Assembly: GCA_020433835.1 (NCBI GenBank)
Contig: JAGRBY010000180.1
Coordinates: 1-11,858 of the forward strand
Direction of reading: 5' to 3'
Source: Anaerolineae bacterium
GTDB taxonomy: Bacteria; Chloroflexota; Anaerolineae; 4572-78; J111
Length of the DNA: 11,858 nucleotides
A program made the position numbers and the translations under genes. Position 1 is the first letter of the stretch; the number at the start of each line of letters is the position of its first letter. The notes below the pieces were generated by a model that saw nothing but the letters and a program-made list of their open reading frames with translations, did not search any database and had not been told where the DNA came from. Shown here piece by piece: positions 7,201 to 11,858 of the stretch.

Positions 7201-7206
7201 GAGGTG
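7201..7206 (+). promoter_or_regulatory. Ribosome binding site that selects the ATG at 7211
   Basis: GAGGTG lies 4 nt before the ATG at 7211. An in-frame ATG at 7199 would place this motif inside the coding sequence and has no purine-rich site of its own (upstream bases are TTAGACCATT). The family N-terminus (MSNHYDMLVIGSGPAG) also fits the later start. Confidence 0.7.
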
Positions 7207-7210
7207 TACC

Positions 7211-8605
7211 ATGTCCAACCATTACGATATGCTTGTCATCGGCTCCGGCCCGGCCGGGGAAAGCGCGGCTCAAATTGCAACTTATTTCGGGCAGCGCGTG
7301 GCTATTATTGAACGGAACCTGCCCGGCGGAACGCCGACGACGCGCGGTGGCGCACCCACCAAAACGCTGCGCGAAGCGGCGCTGGCGCTGACCGGTTTCT
7401 ATCAGCAGGAAGTGTATGGCGTCGATCTCGGCGCGCCGCCGACGGTGGCGCTCGATAAATTGGCCGAGCGAACTCGGCAGGTGTGCCAATCGCTGCAAGC
7501 GACGACTACCCGCCGGATTGCCCAGTGGGGCATCACCTACTTGCAGGGCACGGCCAAGTTGGCCCCGGCGGGGAAGGTTCTCCTGACCGAAGCGGATGGT
7601 AACGTCAGCACGTTATCGGCGCGGGTCATTCTGATCGCGACCGGCTCTCGACCGCTGCGCCCCGCTAACGTCCCCTTCGACGACCCCGCCGTCTTCGATG
7701 TGGACGGCATCTACAGTCTGACGGCCCTGCCGCGGAGTATGTGCATTGTGGGCGGCGGGCCGGTCGGGGTTGAATTTGCCACCATCTTCAATGCGCTGGG
7801 GACCAAAGTGACCCTGGTTCAAATGGCCGACCGGCTGGCTCCGACGATGGACGGCGAGCTATCGTGCCTGATGGCCCAGATTTTTGAAGAGCGCGGCGTC
7901 CGGGTCATTCTGGGGGCCGGGACGGAGGCCGTCACCCGCCAAGGCGATCACCTTCAAGTTAGCCTATCGAACGGCGCAACCTGCGAGGCCGAAGCCGTCT
8001 TTTTCGCCACCGGCCGCCGCCCGAACACCGAAGGTCTGGGGCTGGCCGAGGCCGGCATACAGGTCGATGAGCGGGGCTACATTGTGGTTGATCGCAACTT
8101 CCAAACGAGCCTGCCGGGGGTGTATGCCGCCGGCGATATCTTGGCCCCCGGACTATCGTCGGTGGCGATGGAGCAGGGTCGGGTGGCCGCCTGCCACGCC
8201 TTCGACATCGATTTTCTGGAAAGGGTGGACCCGATTCCTATCTCGGCGGTATACGGTATGCCGGAGATGGCCGGGGTCGGGTTGACGGAAGAGGAATGCC
8301 GGGCGCAAGGGCTGGATTATGCCGTGGGCCGGGCCACGTTTGCCAGCATCCCTCGCGGGGCCATCTCCGGGCACGATGGGCTGCTGAAGCTGATTTTCCG
8401 GCGAGACGACCGCCGGCTGCTGGGCATTCATTGTCTGGGAGAAATTGCGTCGGAGATAATCGGCGCGGGGCAGATGGTTCTGCACTACGGCGGCACCATC
8501 GACATCTTCAGCGCGATCACACTGCCCACACCCACCTACAGCTATGCTTACAAAAATGCGGCCTTCGATGGGTTACGGGGTCTCAACGCCCCGTTGAACA
8601 AATGA
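7211..8605 (+). CDS. FAD/NAD(P)-dependent oxidoreductase resembling soluble transhydrogenase, lacking the disulfide cysteines
   Basis: This has the fold of the dihydrolipoamide dehydrogenase/SthA family, 464 residues. The FAD Rossmann motif GSGPAG (11-16) is followed by the acidic end of strand 2 in IIER (Glu34). IATGSRP is at 142-148, the NAD(P) motif GGGPVG at 181-186, and the second FAD motif AAGD ends at Asp309. The redox-disulfide region reads GGTPTTRGGAPTKTLRE, with Pro42 and Gly47 where CxxxxC would be. The C-terminal HPTxxE dyad is replaced by TPTYSY (440-445). It therefore cannot act as a disulfide reductase. SthA-type transhydrogenases also lack this disulfide, and the tail (AYKNAAFDGL) resembles theirs, so hydride transfer between NAD(H) and NADP(H), or to another acceptor, is plausible. 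Gln204 replaces the acidic residue usual for NAD at strand 2, so coenzyme preference is unclear. It overlaps the next gene by ATGA. Confidence 0.87.
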   Translation: MSNHYDMLVIGSGPAGESAAQIATYFGQRVAIIERNLPGGTPTTRGGAPTKTLREAALALTGFYQQEVYGVDLGAPPTVALDKLAERTRQVCQSLQATTTRRIAQWGITYLQGTAKLAPAGKVLLTEADGNVSTLSARVILIATGSRPLRPANVPFDDPAVFDVDGIYSLTALPRSMCIVGGGPVGVEFATIFNALGTKVTLVQMADRLAPTMDGELSCLMAQIFEERGVRVILGAGTEAVTRQGDHLQVSLSNGATCEAEAVFFATGRRPNTEGLGLAEAGIQVDERGYIVVDRNFQTSLPGVYAAGDILAPGLSSVAMEQGRVAACHAFDIDFLERVDPIPISAVYGMPEMAGVGLTEEECRAQGLDYAVGRATFASIPRGAISGHDGLLKLIFRRDDRRLLGIHCLGEIASEIIGAGQMVLHYGGTIDIFSAITLPTPTYSYAYKNAAFDGLRGLNAPLNK

Positions 8606-8991
8606 TGGAAATCACAATGTTAGATAAGTTACGCGACCGAGCAACTCGAATATTGGCCGAAACCGGCCGGTGTACCCTGGCTACCAGCGGCCCGGCCGGT
8701 CTCCAGGCATCGATGGTCCCTTGCGCCGGGCAGGGAACGACCCTCTATTTGCTGGTTCCCGACACATCGGACCATCTGTTCAACCTGGAGAGCGATCCGC
8801 ATGTAGCCCTAACCGCCGATAGCTGGCAGCTGCACGGCACCGCCACTATCGCTCAAGACAGCCCGGAGGTGTTTACGACTCAGCAGCGCCAATGGCATAT
8901 CATCGTCCGGGTGACGCCGATTCGGCTGCACATCCTGCCGATGATGTGTGGTCCGGCGGATTATGCCGAGACTATTGATTTTGATGGCTAA
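8602..8991 (+). CDS. Pyridoxamine 5'-phosphate oxidase-like split-barrel protein
   Basis: This 129-residue protein has the pattern of small PNPOx-like FMN-binding split barrels: a helix (DKLRDRATRILAETG), strand RCTLATSG (23-30), ASMVPC (36-41), TLYLLVPDTSDHLFNLESDPHVALTAD (47-73, the typical 'display, stay in register, neighbours low' barrel core), and LHGTATI (77-83). The C-terminal IIVRVTPIRLHIL strand (100-112) completes the barrel. Such proteins bind FMN, F420 or heme; the ligand here cannot be decided. The ATG at 8602 overlaps the flavoprotein stop (ATGA), giving translational coupling without its own Shine-Dalgarno; ATGs at 8605 and 8617 are alternatives. Coupling implies that it works with the flavoprotein, for example as a reductase partner. 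It ends 46 nt before the convergent lipoprotein gene, with no clear terminator in between. Confidence 0.8.
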   Translation: MMEITMLDKLRDRATRILAETGRCTLATSGPAGLQASMVPCAGQGTTLYLLVPDTSDHLFNLESDPHVALTADSWQLHGTATIAQDSPEVFTTQQRQWHIIVRVTPIRLHILPMMCGPADYAETIDFDG

Positions 8992-9037
8992 CGAAGCCAC
9001 AGGTTGCCGAGCGCATCACAAGCAAAATGAAGCTCAA

Positions 9038-10492
9038 TTAGCGCCGGTCCCAGTCTACCTCAATACGCGCATCACCGCCAAAGTCCTGATATTCCACAGT
9101 AATCGTGTGGTTGCCCTCGCCAACATCATCAAACGAGCCTTTGCTGGTGCCACCGTTATCTGAGTCTTCCCCGAAGACGAGCCAGTTATCCAGATAAATT
9201 CTAACCCGATCTTCTTCATCCAGTTTGGCCCGGAATTCGTAATCTCCTTCTTTTAATTTGACCGTTTTCTGCCAGCGCACCGAGAAATAGTCATCGTTCA
9301 TGCCGGAAACCGGTTCGTCATTATCCCAATCAAAATCGACGTCCTCGTCCTCACGCACCAGGAAGGGTGCCCCCTGAAAGTCCGGATTGTTGTAATATTC
9401 ACCCACCCAGTTATCATAAGAGACGAGCGTCTTCTCGAACCAGACTTTGGCGTGCGCATCGCCGGCTTCCTCGAAATATTCGACAATGAGGGTATGGATG
9501 CCCGGCTTGATATCGCCAAAAGCGCCGGAATGAAGCACATAGGGGTTGGTATTCCACTCGTCAATAATCAGCCAGCCATCCAAATACAGTTTAACCCCAT
9601 CATCAACATCAGCCATAAAGCGATAGTCACCCTCCTCGGTAAATTCAAAGGGGCGAGTCCAGCGCACCGAGAAATAATCGGCCGGGACATTCGGTCCGGG
9701 GCTATCGGCTCCCCAGTTAAAGTCGAGCGCGGGGTCGTCGCGAACCAGAACCGGCTCACCATCCAGGCTGAGATTATCATAATACTCACCGCGCCAACTG
9801 CCCAGAGAGGGGACAGGCAGGGTGGGGCTGGCCGTGGGCATGTCCATCGCCGTGGGTACAGGCACCGCTGTGGCTATAGGCACCGCCGTGGTGACGACGG
9901 CTAAGGGGGAGGCCGTTGGGGTAGGTCCGTCGACACCCTCGGCCCTGGGCAGGCGCGACACGTTGCTCTGACAGAAAGCAGCACTGGCGTCGATCCAGCC
10001 ACTCTCTTTCTGCCGTGTCTCAACCAGAACCCAGATGTCATCGGCCTCATAAATTTTGATGGCCGAGAGCACCGTCCCGGCCGCCAAAGTTCTGATCGAC
10101 GCGTAATTGGCGTCAGGCCCACTTCTCAACTGAACGGTATCTGAGCTGACCACGCAGGCAACGCCGCTCGCGGCGGAAGGTGTACCGGAGGTCGGTGAAG
10201 CTGTGGGTGAGCCGGATGGCAGGGTATCGCCCTGGCGGATCAAGGCTTCAGCGGCGGGTGTCGTTGGGGTTGTCGTTGGACTGGACGTGGGCGTAGTGGG
10301 CGGGGCAGTGCTTGTTGCCAGAGGCGTCGTCGCGACGGCGGTCGTATCGGTCGGGGTAGCGGTCACTTCAATCGCAACGGGTGTAGGCGTAGGCGGTATT
10401 TCAGCCGGTGAACAGGCGGTCAAGCAGCTAACGGCCAGGCATAAAACCGGCCAGATAGCGATCACGAACGGTTGATAAACTTTGTTTCCCAT
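9038..10492 (-). CDS. Lipoprotein with SH3b and two PA14 domains
   Basis: This 484-residue protein is exported and probably anchored to the outer face of the membrane. A hydrophobic signal segment (8-26) ends in the lipobox LTAC with Cys27. A Pro/Thr/Ser-rich low-complexity linker follows (about 31-110). An SH3b-like domain is at about 112-175 (VQLRSGPDANYASIRTLAAGT), bracketed by Cys113 and Cys174, which may form a disulfide. A second Pro/Thr/Val linker (187-230) leads to two tandem PA14-like domains (232-355 and 361-482), each starting W(R/V)GEYY, with YFSVRW, a GDY(R/E)F strand and L(D)xWL near the usual positions. PA14 domains commonly bind glycans, so cell-surface or polysaccharide binding is likely. 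I chose the ATG at 10492 over the TTG at 10507 because GGGGGAGG lies between them at correct spacing. It converges on the redox block and is probably unrelated to it. Confidence 0.9.
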   Translation of the reverse strand: MGNKVYQPFVIAIWPVLCLAVSCLTACSPAEIPPTPTPVAIEVTATPTDTTAVATTPLATSTAPPTTPTSSPTTTPTTPAAEALIRQGDTLPSGSPTASPTSGTPSAASGVACVVSSDTVQLRSGPDANYASIRTLAAGTVLSAIKIYEADDIWVLVETRQKESGWIDASAAFCQSNVSRLPRAEGVDGPTPTASPLAVVTTAVPIATAVPVPTAMDMPTASPTLPVPSLGSWRGEYYDNLSLDGEPVLVRDDPALDFNWGADSPGPNVPADYFSVRWTRPFEFTEEGDYRFMADVDDGVKLYLDGWLIIDEWNTNPYVLHSGAFGDIKPGIHTLIVEYFEEAGDAHAKVWFEKTLVSYDNWVGEYYNNPDFQGAPFLVREDEDVDFDWDNDEPVSGMNDDYFSVRWQKTVKLKEGDYEFRAKLDEEDRVRIYLDNWLVFGEDSDNGGTSKGSFDDVGEGNHTITVEYQDFGGDARIEVDWDRR

Positions 10493-10497
10493 AGATT

Positions 10498-10502
10498 CCT
10501 CC
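10498..10502 (-). promoter_or_regulatory. Shine-Dalgarno deciding the lipoprotein start
   Basis: On the minus strand GGAGG, part of a longer G-rich run, lies 5 nt before the ATG at 10492. Starting at the upstream TTG (10507) would put this motif inside the coding sequence, so the ATG is preferred. Confidence 0.75.
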
Positions 10503-10527
10503 CCCAAGCCAGACTGTAGTCAATCTT

Positions 10528-10668
10528 AAGCGTTCAGCTATCAGCCTTCAGTCGTCAGCTTTAACCATAATGACGGCCTTTAGGGCGCCATGACCGGCTT
10601 TTCCCAATATTTGCCAGAACAGGCCAAAAGCTGATAGCTGATAGCTGACAGCTAAGGGCTGAACGCTT
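10528..10668. repeat. Inverted arrays of seven-base CAGCTAT/AGCTGAT repeats
   Basis: An 11-bp perfect outer stem, AAGCGTTCAGC (10528-10538) with GCTGAACGCTT (10658-10668), encloses arrays of heptamers: four CAGCTAT-like units (10535-10562) and five AGCTGAT-like units (10629-10663). These are reverse complements of each other, around a 66-nt core (10563-10628) with no ORF of note. On the plus strand the right arm ends in a short T-run (10667-10671). The element lies in the 324-nt gap between two minus-strand genes. Confidence 0.75.
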
Positions 10669-10761
10669 TTTCTACAAGAATATACTTAAGGAGGCTGGAA
10701 AACCTTCAGTTTTCATTGCTCAGGGCAAAAGAGGCGCAAAAAATCGGCCGGTAAACTGAAC

Positions 10762-10798
10762 CGCTGACGGCAGGGTAAAAATCTCCCGACCGTCAGCG
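10762..10798 (-). terminator. Hairpin after the hydrolase gene
   Basis: A 9-bp perfect inverted repeat, CGCTGACGG (10762-10770) and CCGTCAGCG (10790-10798), is extended inside by GGG/CCC beyond a 2x2 internal loop. It begins 18 nt after the stop of the minus-strand hydrolase. Downstream on that strand is GGTTCAGTTTACC, only mildly T-rich, so termination is plausible but not certain. Between this and the heptamer element (10669-10761) I see nothing functional. Confidence 0.5.
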
Positions 10799-10816
10799 CC
10801 ATCAGCCAGCTACTTC

Positions 10817-11767
10817 CTAGTGACGAAATTTATCCAGCGCCGCCGCCATCGCTTCAGGAAAGCCAACCCCGCCATGGCCGGCCTCATCCAGAATGTGTAG
10901 CTCACTCTTGGGCCAGGCCCGGTGTAAAGCCCAGGCTATATCCAGAGGACCGGAAATATCCCAACGGCCGTGGATTAGGACGGCCGGAATGTGGGCCAAA
11001 CGGGGCATCCCGGCTAGCACCTCACCATCGGCTAAGAAGCAGCCGTGACTCCAGTAATGGGTGACCAGGCGAGAAAAGATAAGACGAAACTGGGGGTCCT
11101 GGTAACGTGGGCTGGGTTCCCAGCCCGGCATGAGCGAAACATGGGTGTCCTCCCACCGGCACCACGCGAGGGCCGCCCGTTCATGGATCTCCGGATCGGG
11201 GTTGGCTAAGAGTCGGGCATAGGCCGCGGCTAAGTCACCCCCGCGCTCAGCCTCAGGCACCAACGTGGTAAAACGCTCCCACTCACGGGGAAAGATCCGG
11301 CCCATATCACGGGTGATCCAAGCGATTTCCCGGTGTGTTCCAGCCGTCACCGCTCCCAAGACTATCGCCCTGACCCGTTCGGGATACCGTTGCGCGTACA
11401 CCAGACCCAGGGTTACGCCCCACGAAACGCCGACCACCACCCAACGATCAACCTTAAGATGCTCACGCAGGGCTTCGATGTCAGCAATCAGGTGATCGGT
11501 GGTGTTGGTACGCAAATCAGCCTCAGGCTCAGAGACCAGGGGACGACTGCGCCCGCAGCCGCGCTGGTCAAACAGCACGGCCCGATAAGCCTTGGGGTCG
11601 AAATTGCCGCGTGCGCCAGGACTACAACCACTCCCCGGTCCGCCGTGGAGATAAACAGCCGGAATGCCCTCCGGATGGCCAATCTCTTCCCAATAGAGCC
11701 GGTGACCATCACTGACCTCAAGCATACCCGAGGCAAATGGTTCAATCGGTGGGTAATATTGTGTCAT
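10817..11767 (-). CDS. Proline iminopeptidase-type alpha/beta hydrolase (peptidase S33)
   Basis: This releases N-terminal proline from peptides if it is a true proline iminopeptidase; close relatives hydrolyse other small substrates. The 316-residue length is normal for the family. The oxyanion-hole motif HGGPGSG (41-47) and DQRGCGRSRP (67-76) are diagnostic. The nucleophile elbow is GVSWG with Ser115 (usual form GGSWGSTL, here GVSWGVTL). The acid is Asp270 in HGRWD and the base His298 in EAGHGG. The cap region contains the family-like ALAWCRWED (199-207) and HYWSHGCFL (237-245). No signal peptide is seen, so it is cytoplasmic. The ATG at 11767 has only a weak upstream purine stretch. It stands alone on the minus strand, separated from the lipoprotein gene by 324 nt with two hairpin elements, so it is probably its own transcript. 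Confidence 0.92.
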   Translation of the reverse strand: MTQYYPPIEPFASGMLEVSDGHRLYWEEIGHPEGIPAVYLHGGPGSGCSPGARGNFDPKAYRAVLFDQRGCGRSRPLVSEPEADLRTNTTDHLIADIEALREHLKVDRWVVVGVSWGVTLGLVYAQRYPERVRAIVLGAVTAGTHREIAWITRDMGRIFPREWERFTTLVPEAERGGDLAAAYARLLANPDPEIHERAALAWCRWEDTHVSLMPGWEPSPRYQDPQFRLIFSRLVTHYWSHGCFLADGEVLAGMPRLAHIPAVLIHGRWDISGPLDIAWALHRAWPKSELHILDEAGHGGVGFPEAMAAALDKFRH

Positions 11768-11834
11768 CGTTGTCTCGATCCGTGTATTTCAACGTTACGT
11801 TCATCGATATAGTTCTAATGAGTACGATGTTTTG

Positions 11835-11840
11835 ATTATA
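11835..11840 (-). promoter_or_regulatory. Candidate -10 box of the hydrolase gene
   Basis: Reading the minus strand, a perfect TATAAT lies 67 nt upstream of the hydrolase ATG. A -35 box at normal spacing would fall at the very edge of the window or beyond, so it cannot be tested here. Confidence 0.4.
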
Positions 11841-11858
11841 GTCCACATCAACTACCTG

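Noticed and set aside
7199..7210. Earlier ATG for the flavoprotein
   Set aside because: The ribosome site GAGGTG lies between it and the ATG at 7211, which also matches the family N-terminus.
8296..8601. Upstream extension of the split-barrel frame inside the flavoprotein gene
   Set aside because: The extension reads as Arg/His/Ala-rich shadow sequence of the flavoprotein; homology-like sequence only begins near 8602-8617.
10203..10475. Val/Gly-rich plus-strand frame opposite the lipoprotein N-terminus
   Set aside because: It is the antisense of the Pro/Thr-rich linker and signal region, and its low complexity mirrors that of the real gene.
10688..10694. AAGGAGG on the plus strand resembling a ribosome site for a small gene
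   Set aside because: No ATG, GTG or TTG follows at usable spacing, and no open frame of note starts there.

Overview
The window reads as a GC-rich chromosomal segment from a member of the Chloroflexota, probably an Anaerolineae-like environmental bacterium. This is inferred from gene content: a MalT-like LuxR regulator with a long TPR region, a lipoprotein with Pro/Thr-rich linkers plus SH3b and PA14 domains, and a DUF4331 protein. There is no rRNA or other taxonomic marker, so the assignment is tentative.

Layout. 1-1532 (+) is the 3' part of a large LuxR/MalT-type regulator whose N-terminus lies outside the window. It is followed by seven co-directional genes: a 211-aa protein of unknown function (1749-2384), a cupin with a C-terminal helix extension (2658-3254), a DyP-type heme peroxidase (3318-4643), a DUF4331 protein (4771-5946), a TPR protein overlapping it by ATGA (5943-6974), a two-dinucleotide-binding flavoprotein resembling soluble transhydrogenase (7211-8605), and a small PNPOx-fold FMN-binding-type protein overlapping that by ATGA (8602-8991). 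Two genes then lie on the minus strand: a PA14/SH3b lipoprotein (10492-9038), convergent with the block, and a proline iminopeptidase-type hydrolase (11767-10817).

How they may work together. Heme peroxidase, cupin, flavoprotein and flavin-binding-type barrel make the plus-strand block look like a redox or peroxide/small-molecule oxidation cluster, possibly controlled by the adjacent MalT-like regulator. None of its enzymes shows a signal peptide, so it should act in the cytoplasm. The substrate cannot be read from the sequence.

The non-coding parts are also notable. Several intergenic gaps, and the linker of the LuxR gene itself, carry arrays of short 6-7-base tandem repeats of unrelated sequence. 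In three gaps the arrays are arranged as inverted repeats. The gap at 6975-7210 holds nested and mutually exclusive hairpins. No CRISPR array, tRNA, rRNA, transposase or integrase was seen.
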